Shown here piece after piece: positions 1-8,526 of a stretch of DNA of 64,000 nt. The stretch spans positions 806,001 through 870,000 of the forward strand of contig NZ_JAVDUW010000001.1 in assembly GCF_031456495.1 (NCBI RefSeq), read 5' to 3'. The first letter of the stretch is position 1; the number at the start of each line of letters is the position of its first letter. The position numbers and the translations under genes are program-made. The notes beneath the pieces are model-generated. The model saw nothing but the letters and a program-made list of their open reading frames with translations. It did not search any database and had not been told where the DNA came from. This stretch comes from Pedococcus sp031456495 (GTDB lineage Bacteria > Actinomycetota > Actinomycetes > Actinomycetales > Dermatophilaceae).

Positions 1-788
1 GCATTCCTGCACTGCGTTCACGCCTGGCCGCCGAGGCCCTGGGCACGTTCTGGCTGGTCTTCGGGGGCTGCGGGAGCGCGGTCTTCGCGGCGAAGTTTTT
101 GGCCCCCAACGTCGTCGCCGGCCAGAGCGTGCAGCTCGGCATCGGGTTCCTCGGCGTGGCGCTGGCCTTCGGGCTCACCGTGACGACGATGGCGTATGCC
201 GTGGGGCACGTCTCCGGCGCGCACTTCAACCCCGCGGTCACGCTGGGCGTCGCGGTCGCGCGGCGGTTCCCCTGGCGGGACGTGCCGGCATACGTCGTCG
301 CCCAGCTGGTCGGCGGCCTGCTCGCCGGCCTCGCCCTGTGGGGCGTCGCCCGGGGCGTCCGCGGCTTCGACCCGACCGGGCACCTGGCGGCCAACGGCTA
401 CGGCGACCACTCCCCCGGCGGCTACACGCTGGTGGCGGTCCTGTGCGCGGAGGCGATCCTGACGGCGTTCTTCCTCTACGTGATCCTCGGCGTGACCGAC
501 GAGCGGGCGCCCGTCGGCTTCGCACCCCTGGCGATCGGGCTGGCCCTCACGCTGATCCACCTCATCTCGATCCCGATCAGCAACACGTCGGTCAACCCGG
601 CGCGGTCGACCGCCGTGGCGTTCTTCAACGGCGACGGGGCGCCCGCCCAGCTGTGGGCGTTCTGGGTGGCGCCGCTGCTCGGGGCCGCCATCGCGGGCGC
701 CACGTACCACCTCGTCACGGGCATCGACCGGCGTGACGAGGACATCACCGGCGTCGTCGACCCCGAGGACCTCACGCCGGTCGCCTGA
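1..788 (+). CDS. aqpZ: Aquaporin Z-type water channel, 5' end outside window
   Basis: Membrane channel of the MIP family, expected to pass water across the cytoplasmic membrane. Both half-helix signatures are present: HFNPAVTLG (bases about 226-252) and SVNPARS (about 589-609), the two NPA boxes that form the pore constriction. The frame is open to the window edge and the first visible residues (LAAEALGTFWLVFGGCGSAV) match the start of TM1 of AqpZ proteins. Only a few N-terminal codons should be missing; no good start codon is visible inside the window. Six hydrophobic segments can be followed. The short acidic C-terminus ends at a TGA at 786-788. Glycerol transport is possible in this family, but overall similarity favours AqpZ. 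Confidence 0.93.
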   Translation, partial: IPALRSRLAAEALGTFWLVFGGCGSAVFAAKFLAPNVVAGQSVQLGIGFLGVALAFGLTVTTMAYAVGHVSGAHFNPAVTLGVAVARRFPWRDVPAYVVAQLVGGLLAGLALWGVARGVRGFDPTGHLAANGYGDHSPGGYTLVAVLCAEAILTAFFLYVILGVTDERAPVGFAPLAIGLALTLIHLISIPISNTSVNPARSTAVAFFNGDGAPAQLWAFWVAPLLGAAIAGATYHLVTGIDRRDEDITGVVDPEDLTPVA

Positions 789-844
789 GGCGCCCGCGAC
801 CCGGGCTCCGGGTTCCCCGGGGCGGGTGACTCCGGTAGGATTTG

Positions 845-858
845 TCTTGACATCAAGA
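845..858. promoter_or_regulatory. Inverted repeat upstream of idh, likely operator overlapping promoter
   Basis: TCTTGACATCAAGA is a perfect inverted repeat (TCTTGA, 2-base spacer, TCAAGA) 54 bases before the idh start. It is AT-rich in an otherwise very GC-rich region, and the adjoining GATAAT (857-862) looks like a -10 box. A dimeric repressor binding here would block transcription of idh. The regulator is not identifiable from this window. Confidence 0.45.
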
Positions 859-911
859 TAATCGGCACGACCCAGCGAACGACCACACAGCGAGGAGCGT
901 CCACGCGCACC

Positions 912-3122
912 ATGGCCACGATCATCTACACCCTCACCGACGAGGCGCCGATGCTGGCGACCTACTCGTTCCTCCCCGTCATCGAGGCCTTCGCCGGCAC
1001 CGCCGGGGTCGACGTCGAGACCCGTGACATCTCCCTCGCCGGGCGCATCATCGCCGCCTTCGACGACAAGCTGCCGCAGGAGCAGCGCATCGGGGACGCC
1101 CTGGCCGAGCTCGGCCAGCTCGCCACCACCCCCGAGGCGAACATCATCAAGCTCCCCAACATCTCGGCCTCCGTGCCGCAGCTCAAGGCCGCGATCGCCG
1201 AGCTGCAGGCGCAGGGGTACGACCTCCCGGCATACCCCGACGAGCCGAGGACCGACGACGAGAAGGACGCCCGGGCGCGCTACGACAGCGTCAAGGGCAG
1301 CGCCGTGAACCCCGTCCTGCGCGAGGGCAACTCGGACCGCCGAGCTCCGGAGTCGGTCAAGAACTACGCGCGCAAGCACCCGCACTCGATGGGTGCCTGG
1401 TCGCCGGACTCGAAGACCAACGTCGCCACCATGGGGCAGGACGACTTCCGCTCCAACGAGCAGTCGGTCGTCATGCCGGCCGCCGACACGCTCACCATCC
1501 GGCTCGTCACCGACGGCGGCACGACGGTCCTCAAGGACGGCCTGAAGGTGCTGGAGGGCGAGGTCGTCGACGCGACCGTCATGCGCGCCGCGGCGCTCGA
1601 CGCGTTCCTGCGCGACCAGGTCGCCCGGGCCAAGGCCGAGGGCGTGCTGTTCTCCGTCCACCTCAAGGCCACGATGATGAAGGTCTCCGACCCGATCGTC
1701 TTCGGCCACGTGGTGCGCGCCTTCTTCGCCGACGTGTATGCCGAGCACGGCGACGCCCTGCTCGCGGCTGGCCTCGACGGAAGCGCCGGCCTCGGCGCGG
1801 TCCTCGCGGGGCTCGACGCCCTGCCCAACGGCGCCGAGATCAAGGCCGCCTTCGACCGCGCCCTCGCCGACGGCCCGGAGCTCGCGATGGTCAACTCCGA
1901 CAAGGGGATCACCAACCTGCACGTGCCGAGCGACGTCATCGTCGACGCCTCGATGCCGGCGATGATCCGCACCTCCGGCCACATGTGGGGTGCCGACGGT
2001 CAGGAGCACGACACGCTCGCCGTCATCCCCGACTCGTCCTACGCCGGCGTCTACCAGGCCGTGATCGAGGACTGCCGGGCCAACGGCGCCTTCGACCCGA
2101 CCACCATGGGCTCGGTGCCCAACGTCGGGCTCATGGCCCAGAAGGCCGAGGAGTACGGCAGCCACGACAAGACGTTCGAGATCGCCGAGGCGGGCCGCGT
2201 CGAGGTCGTCAACGCCGGGGGCGACGTGCTCATGTCGCACGACGTGCAGCCGGGCGACATCTGGCGCGCGTGCCAGACCAAGGACGCCCCGATCCGCGAC
2301 TGGGTCAAGCTCGCCGTGACGCGTGCCCGCGCCTCGCAGACGCCGGCGGTGTTCTGGCTGGACGAGACCCGCGCGCACGACGCCAACCTCATCGCCAAGG
2401 TGAGGGCGTACCTGCCCGAGCACGACACCGAGGGCCTGGACATCTCGATCCTGTCCCCGGTCGAGGCGGCGACCCTGTCCGTGCAGCGGATCCGCAAGGG
2501 CGAGGACACCATCTCGGTGACCGGCAACGTGCTGCGCGACTACAACACCGACCTCTTCCCGATCCTCGAGCTCGGCACCTCGGCCAAGATGCTCTCCGTC
2601 GTCCCGCTGATGAACGGCGGTGGCCTCTTCGAGACCGGCGCCGGCGGCTCGGCCCCCAAGCACGTGCAGCAGCTCGTGGCCGAGGACTACCTGCGCTGGG
2701 ACAGCCTCGGTGAGTTCCTCGCGCTGGCCGAGTCCTTCCGCCACGAGGCCACCACGACCGGCAACGCCCGGGCGCAGGTGCTCGCCGACACCCTCGACCG
2801 CGCGACCGGCACCCTGCTCGAGGAGAACAAGTCGCCGGCCCGCAAGGTCGGCCAGATCGACAACCGCGGCAGCCACTTCTACCTCGCGCTCTACTGGGCG
2901 CAGGAGCTGGCGAGGCAGACCGAGGACGCCGCCCTGGCCGAGGCGTTCGCCGCGGTCGCCGAGGCCCTGACCTCGAACGAGCAGAAGATCAACGAGGAGC
3001 TGCTCGCCGTGCAGGGCCACCCGGCCGACATCGGCGGCTACTACCGGCCCGACCCGGAGAAGGCGTCCGCCGTGATGCGCCCGTCCGCGACGTTCAACGC
3101 GGTGCTCGCCGAGCTGCGCTGA
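912..3122 (+). CDS. idh: NADP-dependent isocitrate dehydrogenase, monomeric type
   Basis: Oxidative decarboxylation of isocitrate to 2-oxoglutarate with NADP+ in the TCA cycle, cytosolic. The 736-residue length is that of the monomeric IDH family of actinobacteria and some proteobacteria, about twice the homodimeric enzyme. The N-terminus (MATIIYTLTDEAPMLATYSF) and the blocks around residues 80-150 (including NSDRRAP) are characteristic of this family. The ATG at 912 follows a GAGGAG-type ribosome site at about 890-896. The gene stands alone, with an inverted repeat in its promoter and a strong hairpin after the stop. No odd features in the reading frame. Confidence 0.96.
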   Translation: MATIIYTLTDEAPMLATYSFLPVIEAFAGTAGVDVETRDISLAGRIIAAFDDKLPQEQRIGDALAELGQLATTPEANIIKLPNISASVPQLKAAIAELQAQGYDLPAYPDEPRTDDEKDARARYDSVKGSAVNPVLREGNSDRRAPESVKNYARKHPHSMGAWSPDSKTNVATMGQDDFRSNEQSVVMPAADTLTIRLVTDGGTTVLKDGLKVLEGEVVDATVMRAAALDAFLRDQVARAKAEGVLFSVHLKATMMKVSDPIVFGHVVRAFFADVYAEHGDALLAAGLDGSAGLGAVLAGLDALPNGAEIKAAFDRALADGPELAMVNSDKGITNLHVPSDVIVDASMPAMIRTSGHMWGADGQEHDTLAVIPDSSYAGVYQAVIEDCRANGAFDPTTMGSVPNVGLMAQKAEEYGSHDKTFEIAEAGRVEVVNAGGDVLMSHDVQPGDIWRACQTKDAPIRDWVKLAVTRARASQTPAVFWLDETRAHDANLIAKVRAYLPEHDTEGLDISILSPVEAATLSVQRIRKGEDTISVTGNVLRDYNTDLFPILELGTSAKMLSVVPLMNGGGLFETGAGGSAPKHVQQLVAEDYLRWDSLGEFLALAESFRHEATTTGNARAQVLADTLDRATGTLLEENKSPARKVGQIDNRGSHFYLALYWAQELARQTEDAALAEAFAAVAEALTSNEQKINEELLAVQGHPADIGGYYRPDPEKASAVMRPSATFNAVLAELR

Positions 3123-3159
3123 CTGCAGGCGGGGACGACCCGCCGCACCTCGCACCGAC

Positions 3160-3204
3160 CTCGGGGGTGCAGGAGTGACGAACCCGTCACCCTGCACCCC
3201 CGAG
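3160..3204. terminator. Bidirectional hairpin terminator between convergent genes
   Basis: CTCGGGGGTGCAGG (3160-3173) pairs with CCTGCACCCCCGAG (3191-3204), and an inner GTGACG/CGTCAC stem closes on a 4-base loop, with a single bulged A. It lies between the stops of idh (+) and the photolyase gene (-). There is no T-tract on either side, as is common in very GC-rich actinobacteria. Confidence 0.65.
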
Positions 3205-3223
3205 TCGTGTCGCGGGGCGCGTG

Positions 3224-4705
3224 TCAGGGGGCGGCGGCTCCGCGGCGGCGCTCCTGCTCCACGAGGTCGTCGAGGTCGGCCAGCCGGTGCCGCTGCTGCA
3301 GCGGCCGCGCCATCCGCAGGTTGCCCTCGAGCCGGTCGGCGGTCCGGTCGAGGAACGCCCAGTACCCGGCCGTGAACGGGCAGGCGTGCTCCCCGACGCG
3401 GACCTTCGGGTCGTAGCGGCAGCCGCCGCAGTAGTCGGACATGCGGTTCACGTAGGCCCCGCCGGAGACGTAGGGCTTGGTCGCCATCGCGCCGCCGTCG
3501 GCGTGCTGGCTCATGCCCACGACGTTGGCCGGCATGACCCAGTCGTACCCGTCGACGAACCGCGTCTGGAACCACTCGGTCAGGGCGGCGGGGTCGTAGC
3601 CCCTCTGCGCCGCCCAGTTCCCCAGCACCATCAGCCGCGGGATGTGGTGCACCCAGCCGCGGTCGCGCACGCCCTCGAGGACGTCCCGCAGGCAGGCCGC
3701 CTCGACCGCGTCGGCGTCGAGCTCGTCGAACCAGGCCGGCAGGGACCGGCGTGCGGCGAGCGCGTTGCGCCGGCGATAGGTCGGGCCGAAGTGCCAGTAG
3801 AGCTGCCAGACGTACTCGCGCCAGCCGACCACCTGGCGCACGAAGCCCTCCACCGAGGCCAGCGGTGCGCTGCCGTCGTGGTACGCGGCGACCGCACGCT
3901 CGGCCACCTCGACCGGGTCGAGCAGGCCGAGGTTCATCGGGACCGACAGCAGGCTGTGCGCCATCGCCCAGTCGCCCCCGAGGATCGCGTCCTCGTGCGG
4001 CCCGAAGGCGGCCAGCCGCTCGGTGACGAACCGCTCGAGGGCGGCCAGCGCCTCCCTGCGGGTCACGGCGAACAGCCGCGGTCCGTCGCGGCCGACCGTC
4101 CGCAGTCCCTCGTCGCGCTCCCACCGGTCGAGGTCGTCGCGGACCTGCGCGTCGACGTCGTCCTCGCGAGGCTTGTACGGCGCCGGAACGTCCAGCCGCT
4201 CGGCCCCCTTCGGCGGCGGCTCGCGGTTCTCCGAGTCGTAGGACCACGACCCGCCCACCGGGCCGTCGCCCTCGAGCAGCAGCCCGAGTCGGCGGCGCTG
4301 GAACCGGTAGAAGTCCTCCATCCGCAGCTGGCGCCGGCCGTCGGCCCAGGACCGGAACTCGGTGCGCGGCAACGAGAAACCAGGCGTCGGGTCCACCCCT
4401 TCGACCGTGCCGGCCTCCACCTGGCGCTGCACGAACCGCTCCGCCGACCGCGACGTCGGCTCGTAGACGCGCACGGGCTCCCCCACCTCGGCGAGCGCCT
4501 CGGCATACGTCCTCGTGCGCAGGAGCACCGCGGAGTCGCCGAGCTCGGCGGCACGGTGGCGCAGCGCCGACAGGACGAGGTGCAGCTTCTGCCGGTGGTA
4601 GGTGCGGCGCCCGAAGGCGGCGCGACTCTCGACGAGCAGCACCCCGTCACGGCCGACGTCGAAGTGCGGGCCGAGCTGGTCCGCGAACAGCCAGCGCCGC
4701 GTCAT
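3224..4705 (-). CDS. Iron-sulfur bacterial cryptochrome / (6-4) photolyase-like protein
   Basis: Flavoprotein of the cryptochrome/photolyase superfamily, FeS-BCP branch (deoxyribodipyrimidine photolyase-related protein, COG3046), expected to repair UV photoproducts with light or act as a light sensor. The 493-residue product begins MTRRWLFADQLGPHF, typical for the branch, where the antenna domain starts with this DQL motif. The C-terminal part contains DYCGGCRYDP followed by a HAC motif, three of the four cysteines expected to hold a [4Fe-4S] cluster. An upstream cysteine (EAACLRDV) is a candidate fourth. The start at 4705 was preferred over more upstream in-frame codons because it matches the family N-terminus. 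It is divergent from the DUF2867 gene. DNA repair versus signalling cannot be settled from sequence. Confidence 0.9.
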   Translation of the reverse strand: MTRRWLFADQLGPHFDVGRDGVLLVESRAAFGRRTYHRQKLHLVLSALRHRAAELGDSAVLLRTRTYAEALAEVGEPVRVYEPTSRSAERFVQRQVEAGTVEGVDPTPGFSLPRTEFRSWADGRRQLRMEDFYRFQRRRLGLLLEGDGPVGGSWSYDSENREPPPKGAERLDVPAPYKPREDDVDAQVRDDLDRWERDEGLRTVGRDGPRLFAVTRREALAALERFVTERLAAFGPHEDAILGGDWAMAHSLLSVPMNLGLLDPVEVAERAVAAYHDGSAPLASVEGFVRQVVGWREYVWQLYWHFGPTYRRRNALAARRSLPAWFDELDADAVEAACLRDVLEGVRDRGWVHHIPRLMVLGNWAAQRGYDPAALTEWFQTRFVDGYDWVMPANVVGMSQHADGGAMATKPYVSGGAYVNRMSDYCGGCRYDPKVRVGEHACPFTAGYWAFLDRTADRLEGNLRMARPLQQRHRLADLDDLVEQERRRGAAAP

Positions 4706-4790
4706 CGTGCAGTCCCGCCCCTCGTCGTCCTCACCCGGCCAGTCTCGGCGACGGGCGCCGACCCGGCACGTCCGCGCGCGAGGCCCTAGC

Positions 4791-5297
4791 GTGGGAGCGG
4801 TGGACCTCCCCGACCCGACCGACCTGCTGAGCGGCACGCACACCGGCACGGCCGAGGTGCCGGTGGACCGGCTGTGGCGGGTCGTGACCTCGGTCGGCGG
4901 CGACACCGGGTGGTTCACCCCTGAGGTCGTGTGGGCCGCCCGCTGCGGCGTCGACCGGCTGCTCGGCGGACCCGGCCGGCGTCGCACCCGCCCCGACCGC
5001 CCACCGCGCGCCGGCGACCTGCTCGACTTCTGGCGGGTCGAGGACGTCGTGGCCACGGGCCCGCACCGGCGCCTCGTCCTGAGCCCGCTGACGAAGCTGC
5101 CCGGCACGATGCAGCTGCACCTCGAGGTGGACCGCGAGGCGGCCTCGCGCAGCCGGCTCACGGTGCGGCACGTGTTCACGCCGTCCGGGCCGGCCGGGCT
5201 CGCCTACGGCCTGACCACCGCCGCGGGCGACCAGGCGCTGTACGCGTGGATGCGCACGGCGATGCTGCGCGCCGCCGAGGCGGCCGCCACGCGCTGA
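4791..5297 (+). CDS. DUF2867-like small protein
   Basis: About 168 residues. The stretch from VDLPDPTDLLSG to LYAWMRTAMLRAAEAAATR resembles DUF2867 proteins, a START/polyketide-cyclase-like fold often fused to or beside NAD(P)-binding epimerases; the biochemical role is unknown. The GTG at 4791 is preferred because a GCGAGG element lies 7 bases upstream; a second GTG at 4800 is possible. It is divergent from the photolyase gene, with about 85 bp between starts. No signal peptide or membrane segment. Confidence 0.7.
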   Translation: MGAVDLPDPTDLLSGTHTGTAEVPVDRLWRVVTSVGGDTGWFTPEVVWAARCGVDRLLGGPGRRRTRPDRPPRAGDLLDFWRVEDVVATGPHRRLVLSPLTKLPGTMQLHLEVDREAASRSRLTVRHVFTPSGPAGLAYGLTTAAGDQALYAWMRTAMLRAAEAAATR

Positions 5298-5372
5298 CGA
5301 CCGCGCCGCGCGGCCCGTCCGGTCCCGGGCGCCCGGCTCCCGGCGCCGGCGTGCCCGTCCCGCCCGGTGTCG

Positions 5373-5864
5373 TCAGCCGCGCGTCTGGACCCGGCACCCG
5401 AGCGCGGTGAGGATCGGCGTCCAGGTGCGCCGGAGCGGCCCGCCCGAGGCAGCCAGCTCCGCGACCCCGTCGGCCGCCTCCCCCAGCGCCGAGAGCCCGG
5501 CCAGGGCGTCGACCAGCCCGTCGCCACCACCGCCGGACATGCCGCCCGCCAGCCCCGGCACCGGCATGCCGACGGCCTTGAGCTGCTCGACCTGGCGCGT
5601 CGTGAAGTTGGGCGACCAGTTGAGCCCCTGCCGCTGGAGCGCGAGACGCCGGCCGGCGTGGGTGAGGTGCATCAGCCCGAACCGGCTGAACCGCGCCGAC
5701 ACCTCGGTCGCCGGGGCGTCGAGCAGCACGCGGTCCTTGTGGTCGACGAGGCGCATCCGCCCCTCGGCGACGGTGAGGATGGCCGGGTGCAGCACGAGGT
5801 AGTTGCGGTACCTCGGCCGGACGTAGAACCCCTGCGTGACGACACGCTCCCCCACATCGCTCAT
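5373..5864 (-). CDS. Hypothetical protein, possible PH-like domain
   Basis: 163 residues, not recognised as a named family. Residues about 15-75 alternate short beta-type segments in a pattern reminiscent of bacterial PH-like domains (fold guess only). A glycine-rich break (GGMSGGGGDG) follows at about residues 107-116, then a short alanine-rich helix and a C-terminal tail. No signal peptide or transmembrane helix. It starts 9 bases after the stop of the Nudix-GNAT gene on the same strand, so the two probably share a transcript. Third-position GC is normal for the window, supporting a real gene. Confidence 0.75.
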   Translation of the reverse strand: MSDVGERVVTQGFYVRPRYRNYLVLHPAILTVAEGRMRLVDHKDRVLLDAPATEVSARFSRFGLMHLTHAGRRLALQRQGLNWSPNFTTRQVEQLKAVGMPVPGLAGGMSGGGGDGLVDALAGLSALGEAADGVAELAASGGPLRRTWTPILTALGCRVQTRG

Positions 5865-5873
5865 GCGGCCAAC

Positions 5874-6974
5874 CTAGGGGGCGACGTCGTCCGTCACCGC
5901 AGCGGGCCGCGCGCCCAGGTCGAGCTTGTAGCCCTCGTGCGAGCCGACGAAGCCGAGCCGCTCGTAGAACCGGTGGGCGTCGGTGCGCGTCTTGTTCGTC
6001 GTCAGCTGCACCATCCGGCACCCGCGCCGGCGGCTCTCCTGCGCGACCCACTCCATGAGCTGGCCGCCGAGACCGCTGCCCCGCCGGTCGGTCGCGACGC
6101 GCACGCCCTCGACCTGCGCGCGCCAGGCGCCGCCGTGCGAGATGCCCGGGATGAAGGTCAGCTGCAGCGTCCCCACCACGTCGCCGTCGTCGTCGAGGAC
6201 GACGAGGAGCTGGTTGGGGTCGGCGTCGATCGCCGTGAGCCCGCGCCGGTATGCCGTGAGGTCGCCCTCGTCCTCGCGGGTCACCCCGAGCCGGTCGTCG
6301 GCCAGCAGGTGGACGATGGCGGCCAGGTCCGCCTCGTGGGCCCGGCGCACGAGGACCTCGCGGTCCCCGTCGCGCAGGGTGGCGAGGGGCTCGTCGCGAG
6401 CCGGCCGGCCGGCATACCCGTCCTGCCCGTCGCTGGGGACGTCACCGGTGGAGACGTCACCGGTGGAGACGTCGCCGGTCGGGGCATCGCCGGTGGAGGC
6501 GTCGCCGGTGAGGAACCAGACGCGGCCGTCGTGCGCGAGCGCACGGTCGAGCCTGACCCGCGAGCGCTCCATCATGGGGGGCAGCGAGTCCGGTGCGAAC
6601 CAGCCCACCTCGAGCGACTCGTCGTCGTTGACCCGGGCCTCGCCGGAGACGTGCGTCGCGAGGAAGCAGAGGTCGAGGTACTGCGCGCGGTCACCGTTCG
6701 GGTACTCGATCGGCGGGAGGGTCCAGACGCCGGTGAGGGTGTCGACGGTCGCGACGACGCCGGTCTCCTCCTCGATCTCTCGGCGCAGCCCCTCGGCAGG
6801 CTGCTCGCCCGGCTCGAGGATGCCGCTGACCAGCGCCCACTGGCCGTTGTCGGCCCGCCGGACGAGCAGCACCTCGCCGCGGTCGTTGCGGACGACGGCA
6901 CTGACACCGCTGAGCCACAGCAGGTCGGTGCCGACCCGTTCGCGCAGGGCCACGATGAACTCGGGGACGGGCAT
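5874..6974 (-). CDS. Nudix hydrolase fused to GNAT N-acetyltransferase
   Basis: Two enzymes in one 366-residue chain. Residues about 15-150 form a Nudix domain with a complete box (GILEPGEQ, then RREIEEETGV, fitting GX5EX7REUXEEXGU), which hydrolyses nucleoside diphosphates linked to another group. Residues about 205-350 are a GNAT domain with the acetyl-CoA loop RRGSGLGG and a conserved FYERLGF near the end. They are joined by a linker made of imperfect TGDxS/P repeats (residues about 155-178). Start ATG at 6974, with almost no leader. The combination suggests clearing or modifying a common metabolite, but substrates of both domains are unknown. Confidence 0.88.
   Translation of the reverse strand: MPVPEFIVALRERVGTDLLWLSGVSAVVRNDRGEVLLVRRADNGQWALVSGILEPGEQPAEGLRREIEEETGVVATVDTLTGVWTLPPIEYPNGDRAQYLDLCFLATHVSGEARVNDDESLEVGWFAPDSLPPMMERSRVRLDRALAHDGRVWFLTGDASTGDAPTGDVSTGDVSTGDVPSDGQDGYAGRPARDEPLATLRDGDREVLVRRAHEADLAAIVHLLADDRLGVTREDEGDLTAYRRGLTAIDADPNQLLVVLDDDGDVVGTLQLTFIPGISHGGAWRAQVEGVRVATDRRGSGLGGQLMEWVAQESRRRGCRMVQLTTNKTRTDAHRFYERLGFVGSHEGYKLDLGARPAAVTDDVAP
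6442..6512. repeat. 15-bp tandem repeat coding the Nudix-GNAT linker
   Basis: About four to five copies of a roughly 15-base unit (GTCACCGGTGGAGAC and variants) encode the TGDVS-type linker of the fusion gene. Copy number changes here would lengthen or shorten the linker in frame. Confidence 0.8.
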
Positions 6975-7121
6975 GGACCGACCCTAGCCACCCGGCATCC
7001 GCCGGACCCGGTCGGCCACTGCGCACCCCCGCAGGAGGCGGCAACCACCCGGTCGGCGCGCACGGCCATCCTGCTAGCGTCGGCCGCAGACACCCCACCA
7101 GCGACGCGAAGGGTCCCCACC

Positions 7122-8111
7122 GTGAGCACTACCCCCGTCAAGGTCGCCGTCACCGGCGCGGCCGGCCAGATCGGCTACAGCCTCCTGTTCCGCATCGCGA
7201 GCGGCTCGCTCTTCGGACCGGACACCCCGGTCGAGCTGCGCCTGCTCGAGATCACCCCGGCGCTCAAGGCGCTCGAGGGTGTCGTCATGGAGCTCGACGA
7301 CTGCGCGTTCCCGACCCTGGCCAAGGTCGAGATCGGCGACGACGCCGAGAAGATCTTCGACGGCGTCAACCACGCCCTGCTCGTCGGCGCCCGCCCCCGC
7401 GGCCCGGGCATGGAGCGCGGTGACCTGCTCGAGGCGAACGGCGGCATCTTCGCCCCGCAGGGCAAGGCCCTCAACAAGGTCGCGGCCGACGACATCCACG
7501 TCACCGTCACCGGCAACCCGGCCAACACCAACGCACTCATCGCCATGAGCAACGCCCCCGACATCCCCCGCGAGCGCTTCTCCGCGCTGACCCGCCTGGA
7601 CCACAACCGTGCGATCTCCCAGCTCGCGGCCAAGCTGCAGGTGCCGGTCACCGAGATCCGCAAGATGACGATCTGGGGCAACCACTCCGCCACCCAGTAC
7701 CCCGACCTGTTCCACGCCGAGGTCGGCGGCCGCAACGCCGCCGAGGCCGTGGGCGACCAGGACTGGCTGGAGAACACCTTCATCCCGACCGTCGCCAAGC
7801 GCGGCGCCGCGATCATCGAGGCCCGGGGCGCGTCGTCCGCGGCGTCGGCCGCCTCCGCCACCGTCGACCACGCCCGCGACTGGGCGCTCGGCACCCCCGA
7901 GGGCGACTGGGTGTCGATGTCGGTCTGCTCCGACGGCTCCTACGGCGTCCCGGAGGGCCTGATCTCCTCCTTCCCCGTGACCGTCAAGGACGGCCAGTGG
8001 GAGATCGTCCAGGGCCTGGAGATCGACGACTTCTCCCGCGCGCGGATCGACGCCTCGACGGCCGAGCTGGCCGACGAGCGCGAGGCCGTCAAGGGTCTCG
8101 GCCTCATCTGA
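7122..8111 (+). CDS. mdh: Malate dehydrogenase
   Basis: NAD-dependent interconversion of malate and oxaloacetate in the TCA cycle, cytosolic. 329 residues, the usual size of actinobacterial MDH. Visible features: Rossmann glycine motif GAAGQIGY near the N-terminus, NPANTNALIAM, LDHNRAISQLA, and GNHSATQYPD with the catalytic histidine. The GTG start at 7122 has a GAAGGG ribosome site 8 bases upstream and fits family starts (VSTTPVKVAVTGAAGQIG). A GC hairpin and a long palindrome follow. In many actinobacteria mdh lies near folD and DUF3017, as here. Confidence 0.96.
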   Translation: MSTTPVKVAVTGAAGQIGYSLLFRIASGSLFGPDTPVELRLLEITPALKALEGVVMELDDCAFPTLAKVEIGDDAEKIFDGVNHALLVGARPRGPGMERGDLLEANGGIFAPQGKALNKVAADDIHVTVTGNPANTNALIAMSNAPDIPRERFSALTRLDHNRAISQLAAKLQVPVTEIRKMTIWGNHSATQYPDLFHAEVGGRNAAEAVGDQDWLENTFIPTVAKRGAAIIEARGASSAASAASATVDHARDWALGTPEGDWVSMSVCSDGSYGVPEGLISSFPVTVKDGQWEIVQGLEIDDFSRARIDASTAELADEREAVKGLGLI

Positions 8112-8118
8112 CGCACCA

Positions 8119-8135
8119 GGGGGCTGTCGGCCCCC
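8119..8135 (+). terminator. GC hairpin after mdh
   Basis: GGGGGC, loop TGTCG, GCCCCC, eight bases after the mdh stop and immediately followed by a longer palindrome. It probably ends mdh transcription. Confidence 0.5.
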
Positions 8136-8143
8136 GACCGCAA

Positions 8144-8204
8144 AACGGCGGTTGCTCGGCATACCGCGGGTTGTTGTCCCGCGGGAAGCCGAGCAACCGC
8201 CGTT
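8144..8204. repeat. Long intergenic palindrome, related to the one at 56973
   Basis: AACGGCGGTTGCTCGGC (8144-8160) is the perfect reverse complement of 8188-8204, and a nested CCGCGGG/CCCGCGG hairpin lies inside. It sits between the convergent mdh (+) and DUF3017 (-) genes. The outer word, extended to CAAAACGGCGGTTGCT, differs by one base from the arm of the palindrome at 56973-57043. This suggests a dispersed repeat family, possibly doubling as a two-way terminator. Confidence 0.75.
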
Positions 8205-8244
8205 GTGCGTGGGAGCCGTGGTGCGACGGGCGTATGCCGTGGGG

Positions 8245-8514
8245 TCAGCCGCGGGGGCGCAGGTCGAGCACGTGGGTGATGACGGCGAGGCCGAGGGCCA
8301 GCAGGACCAGCGTCGCCACGTCGACGAACCGCGACCGGACCGCCAGCCCTCCCCCGCGGCCGGCGGGCAGCACCAGCCGCAGCACTGCGGCGAGGCCGAC
8401 ACCGGCGGCCATGACGTAGCCGGCCAGCCGGACCTCACCCCGGGTGAACGCGTACAGCCCGAGCAGCAGGACCGGGGTGGCGACCCACCACCAGCCGAGC
8501 TTGGGCGGCGTCAC
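8245..8514 (-). CDS. DUF3017 small membrane protein
   Basis: 89 residues with three hydrophobic segments (about 8-22, 30-50, 66-84) separated by short arginine/glycine-rich loops. It matches the size and pattern of the DUF3017 family, which lies beside folD in many actinobacteria; no function is established. GTG start at 8514, 12 bases after the folD stop, so the two form an operon. The last residues (LDLRPRG) are hydrophilic. Confidence 0.85.
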   Translation of the reverse strand: MTPPKLGWWWVATPVLLLGLYAFTRGEVRLAGYVMAAGVGLAAVLRLVLPAGRGGGLAVRSRFVDVATLVLLALGLAVITHVLDLRPRG

Positions 8515-8526
8515 GTGCGGACCGGG

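Noticed and set aside
18..4247. Very long open frame on the minus strand across aqpZ, idh and the photolyase start
   Set aside because: Shadow of high-GC coding strands; arginine/glycine-rich with no family features, while the other frames hold clear genes.
8144..8204. CRISPR or riboswitch origin of the palindromes
   Set aside because: No regular repeat-spacer array, no cas genes and no conserved aptamer pattern; they lie at gene ends.
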